A DNA stretch of 64,000 bases from Shinisaurus crocodilurus (taxonomy: Eukaryota > Chordata > Lepidosauria > Squamata > Shinisauridae), in contig CM037880.1 in NCBI GenBank assembly GCA_021292165.1, forward strand, positions 180,069,085-180,133,084. Direction: 5' to 3'. The first letter of the stretch is position 1, and each line of letters opens with the position of its first letter. The position numbers were made by a program, and so were the translations under genes. Under the pieces are notes generated by a model. The model was not told the DNA's origin. It made no database searches and saw nothing but the letters and a program-made list of their open reading frames with translations. Shown in pieces: positions 54,149-64,000 of this stretch.

Positions 54149-54236
54149 CAAGGGTGGGCAACTTGAGGCCTCCAGATGCTTTGGCCTACATAGGTGGCTG
54201 ATGAAAGTTGTAGGCCAAAACATCTGTCCACCCTTG
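54149..54236. mobile_element. short palindromic MITE
   Basis: CAAGGGTGGGCAACTTGAGG and AACATCTGTCCACCCTTG are inverted, with TTTGGCCTACA pairing with TGTAGGCCAAA. It ends 8 bp before the next MITE. Confidence 0.65.
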
Positions 54237-54244
54237 CTCTATAG

Positions 54245-54380
54245 CAGGGCCCTCCAACCTTGGGTCCCCAGATGTTGCTGGACTACAACTCCCAGAATCC
54301 CTTGCCATTAGCCATACCGGCTGGGTATGCTGGGAGCTGTAGGCCAGCAACATCTGGGTACCCAAGGTTGGAGAGCCCTA
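54245..54380. mobile_element. palindromic hAT-type MITE, TTGCTGGAC subtype
   Basis: CAGGGCCCTCCAACCTTGGG pairs with CCCAAGGTTGGAGAGCCCTA. Target duplication CTCTATAG and CTCTATAA (7 of 8). It is 136 bp, the same length as 58069-58204. Confidence 0.88.
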
Positions 54381-54735
54381 CTCTATAAAGTGCTTGGTGC
54401 TCTCATTCTCTTTTGTGGTCATGGGTCATCATTGGTGTGGTGGTAAATTTTGAATTGTAGGCAGTCATCACCAGCCATGCCCCCAAGGATAGTCCAAAAA
54501 TTCAGGCAGCTGTGTTGATCCATATCAGCAAACCAGTTCTAGCAGTTTTCATATCTAGCAGGAGCAGGCCTTTTGTAAAGCTGATGGATCTTAATTGCCC
54601 ATTCTAGAATAAGCCACCCCAACATACTTTGTATTAATGCAGGGAGCAATTTATTTGTTGCTGAGAAAAATCCTTTCCACCAGCTATTGTGAGGACTGCA
54701 GCTAAGCTCCAGGATACAGGAAATTCTGAAAGAAC

Positions 54736-54881
54736 CAGGGCTTTTTTTCTGGTGGAACTCACCGGAACTGAGTTCCAGCACCTTTTCTTCTATTAATTGC
54801 ATTACAATTTAATCACCATCTACTCCCGAGGAAATGTAATCCAAGAGTTCCGGTACCCTTTTCTCCAGAAAAAAAGCACTG
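54736..54881. mobile_element. hAT-type MITE, CAGGGCTTTTTTTCT family
   Basis: The ends CAGGGCTTTTTTTCTGG and CCAGAAAAAAAGCACTG carry a perfect target duplication GAAAGAAC (54728-54735, 54882-54889). Subterminal GGAACTGAGTTCC forms a second palindrome. Confidence 0.9.
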
Positions 54882-54889
54882 GAAAGAAC

Positions 54890-56290
54890 TGGGATCGTGT
54901 GAGAAGGATTGGAGATTGCACTGGGGCAGGTGCAGTGTTGACCCCAATTCCAATACCATTCCGTATCTCTTGTGAGATTCCTATATTTTTATATCATTGG
55001 AGCATCATGAGCTTCAGGGGAGTAGCAAACCTTGCAATCCTATAGCATGGGAATTAGGACTGACTGATCAGCAAAGCAAAGTTTCACAAAATCGTTCCAC
55101 CCTAAACTTGAGGATTTCCTCAAGTTACTGGATCAGTTTGTGAGTTTTTGACCAAATTGCTGTTTCTCATCAGCTTGAATAAGAATTGACCCAAAGGGAG
55201 TTAGACTTTTGGGTTAGTGCTTGGATCAAATGAACAATAATAGTTTTATGTGGATCCCTAAGGGGAAGTTGGAAGCCACTGAAATACAGAATATCGGTTA
55301 AAGTCTTAGGCACTGGGTTTTATTGGCAATACATAGATATTCTTGAAATTGTAACTTCAAGTATTATTCCTAATACTAATGTGAATGTGAAATGCTTTGG
55401 GAAAAGAGATGCAGAGGTATACCATAACTTTGTACCCATGGCAGTTTTCAGGCAACAAATCAGCAGGACAGGTAAGGAACTGTAGACATACCTGCATAAT
55501 TCAGACATTTGGTACCGATGGGTACTGAATGAATGAATGAATGAAGGGGGTGGTGAGACTGTTTACGTTAGCCCCGGTCCATGGATGCCACTGCCACCCA
55601 GCGTGCTGGTCATGCCCCCTGTCACAGTGCGTTCAGTGTCAACCTGAGTACAGACGTTGGGCTTCCTCCCCTGGGCGGAAACCTGGCCAATCAGTATTCA
55701 GATCCCTGTAGGGAGGAGAGCTTTACATGCATACATCTGTACTTGCATAGCCCCCTTCACACATTTGCCCTACCCCCTTCATATGTTCAGTACCCATGAG
55801 TAACAATTCCCTAAACATTCTAAGGACTATCTAAACTTATTATTTATACAGTCTTTTTAGGTTGCAATTTTAAAGCACGCTTATCTGGGAATTAGCCACA
55901 TGGAACACAATGGGACTTGGTTCCAGATAAACATGTGTAGGCTTATGCTGCATGAGTGTTAGCAAAAGCATTATAAATAATGAATACAATAGCATGATAC
56001 CTAAATCAAGATAATTTTTAATAGAGTGGGTTTTTTAAAATATATAATAGCTTCTTTCAGGGATGATTCCTGTTGAGGTAAGTAGCTGGAAAAATGTTGC
56101 ATCAAAATTTGTCGAAAAGATCTTAGAAAGAAACAAGGACAAGACAGGCAGTGGTTTTGAATGACAGGGAAATAAGGCATAGCTTTAAAAATTAAGACTG
56201 ACTTCCCAGATGTAAATATACGCTGTCTGGGTACGTTTTCCAGAAACGGCAGTACAAGCATCTTCTGGGAGTGCTCTAGATATGGGATGG
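54890..56290. other. mostly unique sequence
   Basis: A weak AGTAAGCCCC-family MITE lies at about 55858-55945 and a short (TGAA)n at about 55527-55545. No gene is supported. Confidence 0.45.
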
Positions 56291-56299
56291 CTTACATCA

Positions 56300-56390
56300 T
56301 CCTTCCCCAACCTGGTGTCCTCCAGGTATGTTGGACTATAACTCCCATCATACTTAGCCAGCATTTCCTTATGATTCCCCCCGCCCCACC
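56300..56390. mobile_element. palindromic MITE, left half only
   Basis: CCTTCCCCAACCTGGTGTCC and ACTATAACTCCCATCATAC are present. The right half is missing. Confidence 0.55.
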
Positions 56391-56924
56391 TGAATAGCTG
56401 TGGTTGAGCAGTTCTTACCATTAGCATTTATGAAACTTCTAATATAACGCTTTCCAATCCTTATGGACTGTTTTTACATTTAGGAAGTTGTTCCTGATTT
56501 TTAAAGGGGAGACTGCCTGGATGTCAAAATGATCACAGGACCAACTGTCCAAATACCATGCACATTCTCAATGTCTTGATGGCAGATTGTCTTGGAATCC
56601 CATGTACACCATCTTGAGTTCCATGATAGAAGAAAGGCAGAATATAAACTGGCTCTTTTGGCTTATGGAGTTTCTGGAGGGTTCTGTTTTTTACCCCCTG
56701 TTTGATGTCTGCATGTAATCTCTGCAGGAGGAAGTCATTTTGGGATTTAGAGTTGGGTATCATCAATAAGCAGATGACACCCAGCTCTTTCTCTTCTTCT
56801 AATGCCGGGGAAGCTGCATTGTCTTGGTGCAGTGATAGATTGGATAGTGGTTAATAAGCTAAAGCTTAATCCAGACAAGACAGAAGTTCTTGTGGTCAGT
56901 AGGTACAGGCAGTCTCCAGGGACA

Positions 56925-57365
56925 TCCTAACCACAATGCCTGGCTCTGAGGAAGGACCCCCTCTAAAGAGCCACATGGCCACTTTTTATGGCTGATGCAG
57001 CTCTTCAGAGAGCCTGTCTGCCTGCTGGCTCATTTGGACTGGTGAACTGTGTACCCCCACCCCCATCAGGAGGGTCCCCCACAGTTGGGTGAGTGCCACC
57101 GGGTGTGTGCTCCAGAGAGCCCCATGGCCTGTCTCCCACTGTGGCATTTGCCACACAATGAGAGCGGAACCAACAGGGCTCTCTGGAGTTGCCACCTGGT
57201 GGCACTACAGCAGGTGCTACAGAGAGTCCTGCCAGCCCTGCTTCTACACTGTGGCAAATGCCATTTACAGTGGGAGAATGGCCAACAGGGCTCTCCAGAG
57301 CAGCCACCACCCACCCTCTGGCTCATGGATGAATTCTCTGAAGATCCATGTTGGCTGGAAAATGT
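56925..57365. repeat. GC-rich insertion inside the L2 relic
   Basis: Contains diverged repeated units with GGCATTTGCCACA, CCAACAGGGCTCTC and CAGAGAGCCC in both orientations. No protein family is recognised despite open frames on both strands. Confidence 0.5.
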
Positions 57366-57489
57366 GGCACAGGTGATCTCTGGGACAGCTTGTGTCAACC
57401 CTGGCCCTAGGTCACATCCAGATTGGTCTACTGCAATGACTACATGGGAGTGTCCTTTTTAGAAATGCCAGTTAATACAAAATGCCCTC

Positions 57490-57840
57490 TCCCTTGGTGA
57501 GTCTACCTTCTCACTGCCATTGTCACAAGCTGCCCTTGCTCCTCATCCTCTTTCTCATCATTGCTATCACTTGCTTGCTTGACAGGCAGAGAGCCAGTGA
57601 GCAAGTAGGCAGGGGCATCTGGTGCTCCTCCTCCTCACCACCGCCATTGCCTGGGCCAGAATGACTGGAAGAGGAACAAGCAGGCTGCAATGGTAAAGAG
57701 GAGGAGCGACTCCAGAGGGCTCTTGTCAGTGGGCCCCTGCTGGGTTCTGGGCCCTCAGCAGGTGCCTAACCATGCCTGCCTTTGATGCTGCCCCTGTTTC
57801 TCATATTTGCATCTTAGAGTCTATTATACCGGGGGGGGGG
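57490..57840 (-). repeat. dispersed repeat inserted in the L2 relic
   Basis: On the minus strand it shares GCAATGATGAGAAAGAG and GACAATGGCAGTGAGAAGG with 29750-29925. It ends beside a poly-G run (57830-57843). Confidence 0.55.
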
Positions 57841-58068
57841 GGGTTCACTTGCACTGGCTTCTGGTTTATTTCCAGGCACAATTCTAAGTGTTGGTTATTA
57901 TAAAGCCCTAAATGGTTTGGGATCAGATTATCTGAAAGACCACCTCCTCTTGCATGAATCCATTTGCGCAATGCATGCAACTTCCGAAGCCCCGTTCCAT
58001 GTTTCACTTCCTTTGGAGATGCTTGGTGGGGACATGAGTATCGACCTTCTTGGTAGTAGCACCTAGAC

Positions 58069-58204
58069 CAGGGCTCTCCAACCTTGGGTCCCCAGATGTT
58101 GCTGGACTATAGCTCCCAGAATCCCTTGCCATTAGCCATGCTGGCTGGGTGTGCTGGGAGCTGTAGGCCAGCAACATCTGGGGACCCAAGGTTGGAGAGC
58201 TTTG
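58069..58204. mobile_element. palindromic hAT-type MITE, TTGCTGGAC subtype
   Basis: CAGGGCTCTCCAACCTTGGG pairs with CCCAAGGTTGGAGAGC. Target duplication ACCTAGAC and ACCTAAAC (7 of 8). Inserted in the L2 relic. Confidence 0.88.
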
Positions 58205-58499
58205 ACCTAAACTGTGGAACTCCTTGCTGTGTGAGTTTTAGGAGGGCAGGAAATACTTTATTCCATCATACCTTTACTCTGTGTTAACCTCATGCTGTGG
58301 CTATGTATCTTTAATAACAACAATGTACCTGGTTGTTTTATGTCCTTCTGTTGCTAGTATTTTAATGATTTAATTGATGTATTTATCTCATTATTTTGAT
58401 TCTAATTTTTATTGTTGTTTTTAATCTTGAAGCAGCATTAGGGGGTATAAAGGTTGGGTAGAAATTTTCTTGAATTAATAAATAAGTTAAAAGGGCTAA

Positions 58500-59165
58500 T
58501 AGTCTTGGAAGCTTTTTTATTTTTTTATTTTTTATGGTTCTTTGCTCCTTCCTTGGTTGGTAGATATAAAAGATTAGAGATCTTATGTATTATGGTCATC
58601 TATGTTATCCTGACCTGTGGAATGAAAACTTTCATCCAATAGGCTTTCAGTGAAACTCTTTATACCAGATTCAAAATAATTGAATAATTCATTCCCTTAA
58701 AAGCTTTGACCCCTGTTATGAAGATCTTATCTCAAGGCACTCCCAAGCTCCCCTTTTTGTTGTGCTCCAAACCAAGTTATACTTGGCTCATTTCCTATAA
58801 ATGTTCTCCAAATGCTTTCTAAGCATACCAAATACTTATGAAACAATATATGATCATTTTCTTGCATAATATCTAGACTTTATCATAATTTTGCTTAACT
58901 GGCCCAAGTAGCTAATTATCCTAAATAAGAACTACTCAGTTTCCTATTAACCACAAGTTCCTGCAAATGGAATTAATTTTTCATAGGCAAAATTGTTATA
59001 ATAGATATAGAAATCTTTAATCATCTTCCATAGTCAAAATCACCCAACAATAAACATATTTTATTATCTATGTGCTGCTAGCTAGCTAGCTTTGATGTGT
59101 CACAAGAAGACTGTAAATTTTTAAATAACATACCAGTTTCGTTTAAAGGAAGTATGAGACAAAGA
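58500..59165. other. no recognisable feature
   Basis: AT-rich, unique-looking. No gene is supported. Confidence 0.45.
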
Positions 59166-59172
59166 TGATCAA

Positions 59173-59300
59173 GGGCACAATTCTATGCATGTTTAGACAG
59201 AAAAAAGGCCTACAACTCCCAGAATGTATGTTGGGTATGCTGGGAGTTGTAGGCCCTTATTTATTTATTTATTTAATCTAAACATGCATAGGATTGTGCC
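59173..59300. mobile_element. palindromic MITE, GTTTAGACAGAAAA family
   Basis: GGGCACAATTCTATGCATGT pairs with ACATGCATAGGATTGTGCC. TCAA lies directly outside both ends (59169-59172, 59301-59304), the clearest 4-bp duplication in this family. The right arm has gained a (TTTA)n run. Confidence 0.83.
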
Positions 59301-59430
59301 TCAAGATACCTAACTAGGTAGACCTAGGGAAATTATCTTCATGCCGCATGGATTCATAACTCTTGATATAATTCCTTTTTCTGTGGGTAGATCCCTTGAA
59401 TTGGGGTCTATAGGTACGCTCTCGTACCTG

Positions 59431-59510
59431 GATTCCTGCATTGAGCAGCGGGTTGGGCTCGATGGCCTTGTAGGCCCCTTCCAACTCTACTTTTCTATGA
59501 TTCTATGATT
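59431..59510 (+). mobile_element. 5S-SINE / CR1-like tail fragment
   Basis: CATTGAGCAGCGGGTTGGGC, GATGGCCTTGTAGGCCCC and a repeated TTCTATGA terminus. The 5S part is missing, so it may be a CR1 3' end instead of a SINE. Confidence 0.65.
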
Positions 59511-59514
59511 TGTG

Positions 59515-60362
59515 CAAATCTGCAAATTTGCACTGCAACAAATGATCTGTCTAATATAGCTTGCAAGGAATGAATGCCAAGACCCTTCCACAAATTCTTT
59601 TAAATGAGAAATACTAGAATATAGTCAACATATATTTTAATTTTATACTTAATACTGTGTAGAAGTTGTCATTTGTATAGCTGATGCCAATTCAGGCCAG
59701 ATTCTGGTGAAGGGTCACCTGGGCTTTGATATTATGTTATCTTCCCAACATGTCTAAGGTCTTCTTTGATTGCTGTGCATTTGTAGGATCCTACTTGACA
59801 CATAATTTGCCCTAAAAGAGAGTTCCTTTGGCTAGCAAAAATAATCAATTGAACAGTTGGTCTAGGTCAACTTATACAATGTGGAGGTCATGAACCTCCC
59901 TGACAAAGCTGCTTGCGGATTGGGCCCTCAGCTGTGAAGCTACGGATGCTAGGGAGCATCTTCCCCTGTTGGGAAAAAGGTGTATCAGGTGAGTCATAAG
60001 TGATGCTTCATTCACTGCAAACACCAAAGTGTGGCACCACTTCCAAGTTGACAGGTATCCTACATGAAGTAACAGGATGTCCATGAGGTCTCTGCATTAT
60101 TGTTGAGTCCTTTGGGTCATCTTTTCTCACTTTGTGTGGGCTGCCCAGTGAATGAGAAGTGGCACCTTGCCCAGTAGAAGCACCACTTTCAACTCTCTGG
60201 ACACCCTGCATGAAGGAACAGTGCTTGAGACATTCCAGTTCTCAAACCCTGTGCTTGGTGGTGGCAGCAGATTACATAGGTGGGGGCTGAAGGGAAGCTT
60301 TTGAGTCATCCCTGGTCTAGGTAGTCTGATTTTGTTATTCTGTGGTCATATTCTGAATTACT
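59515..60362. other. no recognisable feature
   Basis: A GGTGGCAGCAGATTAC-type segment could be repeat-derived. No gene is supported. Confidence 0.4.
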
Positions 60363-60370
60363 ACTTAATT

Positions 60371-60500
60371 CAGGGGTGGGCAACATGTAAGCTAAAACAT
60401 CTGGAGGGCCACAACTCCCATGATTCCTTACCATTGATTATGCTGGCTAGGGATGATGGGAGTTGTATGCCAAAAACATCTGGAGGGCCACAAGTTGCTC
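60371..60500. mobile_element. palindromic hAT-type MITE, GGGCAAC subtype
   Basis: It begins CAGGGGTGGGCAACATG and ends GGCCACAAGTTGCTC. Target duplication ACTTAATT is perfect (60363-60370, 60501-60508). TCCCATGATTCCTTACC lies inside. Confidence 0.87.
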
Positions 60501-60509
60501 ACTTAATTG

Positions 60510-62715
60510 CTCACATGGTGGCTCAAATGGCCTGTAGTCATCTCACAAGTTCATGCACAAGATGGAAATATATACACACACGCATACTTGACCCCCCAAA
60601 AATCTGCCGACCTATTATTTCTATGGAAAGAGTGCCATTTTTGGAAGAAAGATGGGATACTGATTTAATAAATAAATAATAAATATACATCCCTGCCATT
60701 TGATATGTTTTTAAACAGTGGAGTCAACTCTTTTTCTAAAAATGAACAATATGCAAGTATTTACTTATGGGTAATTTACATTTCCCAACAGCTGGTCATA
60801 TGCTGCAGAATGTATGTTTGATGTTTCCTTTCTTTCAAACTGCAGACAAGGTAAGTGAATCAATTTTTCAAGGGAATAATTGGAAGCAATCTGGATTCCA
60901 GTGCAAGCTAAACTGTTGAATCCTGGTTCTGAAAACAGTTTCTGGGCTTAACTGGCTTATAGTAAGCCCTAGGTAGCCTTCATTTCCTTTGCTGGCCCTG
61001 AATACACTTCTGGAGTGGCAGTTCCCAGGACTACCCAGTCTTTGCTGTTATCAGGTGAAGTGCTGAGTCATGGTAAGTAGTCTTCATGTTAAAAATGCCA
61101 CAGTTGAACAAGACTATTGTTGGCTTGTCTAAAATATATGGTTCACCCTTAGAAACCAACATTTAGGTTTGGATATTCATACAGGATATAACTATTTTTC
61201 TTTGCCTCCTTCATCAGATACTTTAATGGTGAACTCTAGACTAAAATGTTAATAGAGATGATACATCCCTGGTTTGCCAATGTATAGTGTTTGTTTGAGT
61301 TAGCATATCCTTTGGAAAGATAGTCACCTTTCAGATTGGCATAGCCAGATTTGACCATCAGGTTACCTCTTCTCTATAGATATGTTAATAAAGATACAAG
61401 ATACTGTTTTCTAGACATATGTGTGGCAATGCTGGTATGAAGAAGTCCTAAACATGCGTAGGATTGTGCTTTACTGTGTTGAATACAGCACCCTAAAATG
61501 GGTGGTATAATTTCTTGGGCTGTTGCCTTGATTTTAAAGATTGTCAGTTGATTGTATGAGTTTCAGTTGGCTGATTTTAAATTTTTATATGAGAATTAAA
61601 AATTGTTCTGAAGAAAAAGCTTAGCTTTTGTTTGTAGATGATGCACACATGTAGTTGCAGTCCTTATCTGTCACGAAGGAGGGAATGCCTCTTCTAAGCA
61701 TTATTTTAAATGCTTATTATGATGCCAAAAACTGTGCTGCAACACTCAGAAGTGCAAAATCTTGTGGAAAGCTAAACTCTGATCAGCACACTAGTCTGAA
61801 AAGTATGGATCAGGTCATTTCCTTTGGGAATTTTTAAAGATCTAATTCTTTGAGCATCACTAAAGTATGAAATGCTGAGCATGAAATGGTTCTAAAATTC
61901 TGAGCAACATTTCTTAAGGGCTCATGTAACAATCACAAATTATATAGTTGAGCATGGTGTGGAGGAAAATACTTCTGTTAGTATTAAGGCTACTTTAACC
62001 ATCTTTCTATAATGAGCAAATGGTCTTTTAAAGCATCCTCCTTCTTAGGTGGCCTAAGATGATGTTACTTCTTTTAATTTTCCATTTTTAGAGATTTGTT
62101 TCTTCGGGTTAGGCCGAAACCTTCCATGGTAAAACAGTGGCACTCAGTAACCATGGGATGCTAATGGAATACTCTCATGCAATAACTAGGATGCACAATT
62201 TGTCCCATCTCGCAATACTTATGTATTTAATTTCTTTGTATACAGCTTCCAGTATCTATAAGAGTTTAAACAATGCTGAAAAAGCCCACATTTGTGCTTG
62301 GGGGAATATTTGTGGTACAATTCATTAAATTAAGACTCCTAAAGATGTATCTAATTACCCTCTTAAGCCACTTAATTCGATGTTAAATAACAACTGGTTA
62401 TTAAGAAATTTGCTTAAGGCTACCACCATCATTCCATAAATTTGTTTCTTACTGTTTAGACCTCAAGAAATACATTACAAATGTTCCATTGTTGTTGTGT
62501 TGACATAAAAACCAACAGTCTTAATTAGTTTAAATGAATGCACACTGAAGGAAGTTGGCTTAAAGCGTGTTTTCAATTTCAGAAGAAACTTGAAAATCCC
62601 ATTGAAACATAAAGGAACATCTGTCCGTCCCCCCCTTTTCATGTGTAGCCTGAAACAAGTCATGAACATTCCCAAAGAACTGCATTGAGGAGGGAAAATA
62701 ATCTTTTATGAATTT
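60510..62715. other. unique sequence, no gene supported
   Basis: The longest stretch without clear repeats apart from a short LINE-like GGGATACTGATTTAATAAAT tail at 60650-60675. The 60- and 63-codon frames (61655-61837, 62137-62328) have no family resemblance. Confidence 0.5.
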
Positions 62716-62719
62716 ATTT

Positions 62720-62960
62720 GACAGGATCTGAGGAGCCATAGGATGCTGAGGACTCCCCCTTCAGAGGCTAAAGAGAGAGCTACAACCTCAGAAGGGGAAA
62801 TCCAAGTAGGGATTCCTCCCAAGCCCCTCCCAGTCTGCAGAAAGCTCTGTGGTGGTTGGAGGTCTGACCTTAGAAAGAGGAAGGGAAGGGGGCGTGCTGG
62901 TGGATGGGGAGTGGAGAGGCCATGGATCAAATCCAGATCCAAAGGCTTCTCAGCCATTGA
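62720..62960. repeat. GC-rich repeat fragment
   Basis: ATAGGATGCTGAGGACTCCC and CAACCTCAGAAGGGGAAATC relate loosely to the 20735-21650 region. Confidence 0.4.
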
Positions 62961-62962
62961 CT

Positions 62963-63130
62963 CTGAGTTCAGACAATGCAATAACCCACACTCAAGGGTT
63001 GAGTGTGGGTTGTTGTTGAACAATGGGCTGTTGTTGAAATGTGGGTTATTGGGTTGTCATGGATTGAAGAGAATCCATGGTTTGTTGATGGGTTGTGAAT
63101 TGTGGGTTGTTCACCATGGTTTGTTATTTT
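62963..63130. mobile_element. foldback element, AACCCACAC subtype
   Basis: It begins CTGAGTTCAGACAATGCAAT and includes ACCCACACTCAAGGGTTGAGTGTGGGT, a hairpin of paired ACCCACACTCAA arms. A second copy of the start motif (GGATTCAGACGACACGATAA) begins at about 63134. Confidence 0.6.
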
Positions 63131-63182
63131 GGCTGGATTCAGACGACACGATAACCCACAGATTCTAAACATTTGTATGGTG

Positions 63183-63488
63183 CAGCCTTCTCCACACTGG
63201 TGCCCCCAGATGTTTTGGACTACAGCTTACTATTTAGTCATTTGTGACAGCTGTATTTTTATTATTAATTTATGACCATTGATTATATAGTGCAGCTGCT
63301 TGTTTGTTTTAATGTATAATGATATGTTTATTACTGTACACTGCCTGGATATGTTATACATGACAGGTAGTATACAAATATTTTAAAATAATAAATACAT
63401 ACATACATACATACATACACTCCCAGCATTTCTGACCATCAGCCAGTTGGTCCAAAACATCTAGGGAGCATAGGCCAGGAAAGGCTGG
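63183..63488. mobile_element. palindromic hAT-type MITE split by an L2-like tail
   Basis: The left half CAGCCTTCTCCACACTGGTG and right half CCAGGAAAGGCTG are separated by an L2-like 3' end (about 63232-63420) ending in (ATAC)n. Flanks GTATGGTG and GTATAGTT match at 6 of 8. Confidence 0.75.
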
Positions 63489-63489
63489 T

Positions 63490-63695
63490 ATAGTTCTTTA
63501 AAACGTTCAAAGCACTTCACATGTATTTTCTGATTATAATCCTTACAGCCCTGTGAGATAGCTCAGTATTACCCCTATTGCAGGGTGGGATGGACTCAGG
63601 CTGGGAGCCTGCCTAAGGTGTCCTAGTGAGTTCATGGCAGAAGTAAAGATTTGAACCAGGGACTTTCTGCTACATCGCTCACAGAGCTATCCTGG
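63490..63695 (-). mobile_element. MIR-like SINE
   Basis: On the minus strand: B-box-like GGTTCAAATC, GAACTCACTAGGACACCTTA, TCTCACAGGGCTGTAAGGAT and ACATGTGAAGTGCTTTGAA, the order seen in MIR/CORE-SINEs. It is more MIR-like than the copy at 45040-45435. Confidence 0.72.
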
Positions 63696-63699
63696 ACAC

Positions 63700-63765
63700 T
63701 TGGCAATAAGCCCGAGTTCAATGGGCCTTACTCCCAGGAAAGTGTGTTTAGGATTGTAGCCGTAG
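63700..63765. mobile_element. palindromic MITE, AGTAAGCCCC family, fragment
   Basis: CAATGGGCCTTACTCCCAGG and GTGTTTAGGATTGTAGCCGT form the right half. Confidence 0.6.
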
Positions 63766-64000
63766 ACTCTTAGCCACTAGACTATATCTGGTCTCAGCTT
63801 GGTTGTCAATAGTTTTCTTACCCATTAAAGGTTTAAATTGCTGCTGGACTCTTACTTGTTATGCTCTTTGAAATACCAGTTTTGATCTGATTGCTAGTGG
63901 TGAATATCAAGTAGCCAATTTGCCGGTCTCACATATGTGTGTGTCTTAGGTTTATGCTAAAATACTGGAAACCTGTGTGATCAAATCTTCCTCAAATGCC

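Larger units (their letters stand above)
56661..58495 (+). mobile_element. L2-like LINE relic with several insertions
   Basis: Reverse-transcriptase pieces appear in order on the plus strand. A YADD-type box reads stop-ADD because TAA (56767-56769) replaces the Tyr codon, followed by TQLFLFF. NKLKLNPDKTEVLVV follows near 56845-56900, an LVYCN-like piece near 57424 and QNAL-like sequence near 57470, then LHWLPVYFQAQF near 57847 and a KALNGLG stretch near 57905. The end at 58450-58495 has GGGTAGAAATTTTC and an (AATAA)n tail. Insertions interrupt it at about 56925-57365, 57490-57840 and 58069-58204. Confidence 0.75.

Overview
The window looks like vertebrate, most likely squamate reptile (lizard or snake), non-coding nuclear DNA. 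It is densely layered with CR1-type and L2-type LINE relics, three kinds of SINE (5S-rRNA-derived with a CR1-like tail, tRNA-Ala-like, and MIR-like tRNA-derived with an L2-like tail), many short palindromic DNA transposons and many microsatellites. The squamate assignment is inference from this repeat mix. I find no convincing multi-exon protein-coding gene. The only conserved coding segments are retroelement relics: CR1 reverse transcriptase at 25.2-26.0 kb (+) and 33.1-33.7 kb (-), L2 reverse transcriptase near 56.7-58.0 kb (+), an L1 C-terminal domain near 5.2 kb (+) and 17.9-18.2 kb (-), and a retroelement C2H2 finger at 24.3-24.5 kb (-).

Layout. 0-5.7 kb: stacked hAT elements, including a 1.86 kb one with CpG-rich cargo and a 689 bp element carrying an L1 fragment. 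5.7-15.1 kb: mostly quiet sequence with a 48 bp exact duplication, two 5S SINEs and LINE tails. 15.1-23 kb: foldback elements, one with a nested pogo/Tigger-like MITE, and the second L1-carrying hAT element. 23-34 kb: tRNA-Ala-like SINE, CR1 and L2 relics, a second GC-rich foldback copy and many MITEs. 34-41 kb: MITEs, a 5S SINE nested in a MITE, and a unique stretch. 41.0-42.9 kb: a CpG island with GC and CCAAT boxes and candidate splice donors, flanked by two about 98% identical 0.5 kb direct repeats (39.4 and 43.8 kb). This is the only place that looks like a host-gene promoter or first exon. 44-64 kb: nested SINE/MITE insertions, a 1.07 kb hAT with strand-asymmetric cargo, an L2 broken by three insertions, and unique DNA at 60.5-62.7 kb.

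How the parts relate. CR1 and L2 relics supply 3' ends that match the SINE tails. Thirteen hAT insertions have 8-bp target duplications matching at 7 or 8 of 8 positions. Eleven of the 13 have TA at the centre, the pattern reported for Buster-type hATs. Most insertions are nested, so relative ages can be read directly. The best candidates for something new are the mobile hAT element carrying an L1 3' fragment (two copies with the same layout), the foldback families sharing an outer motif like GGTTCRCACGA, and the 5S-SINE/CR1-tail family.
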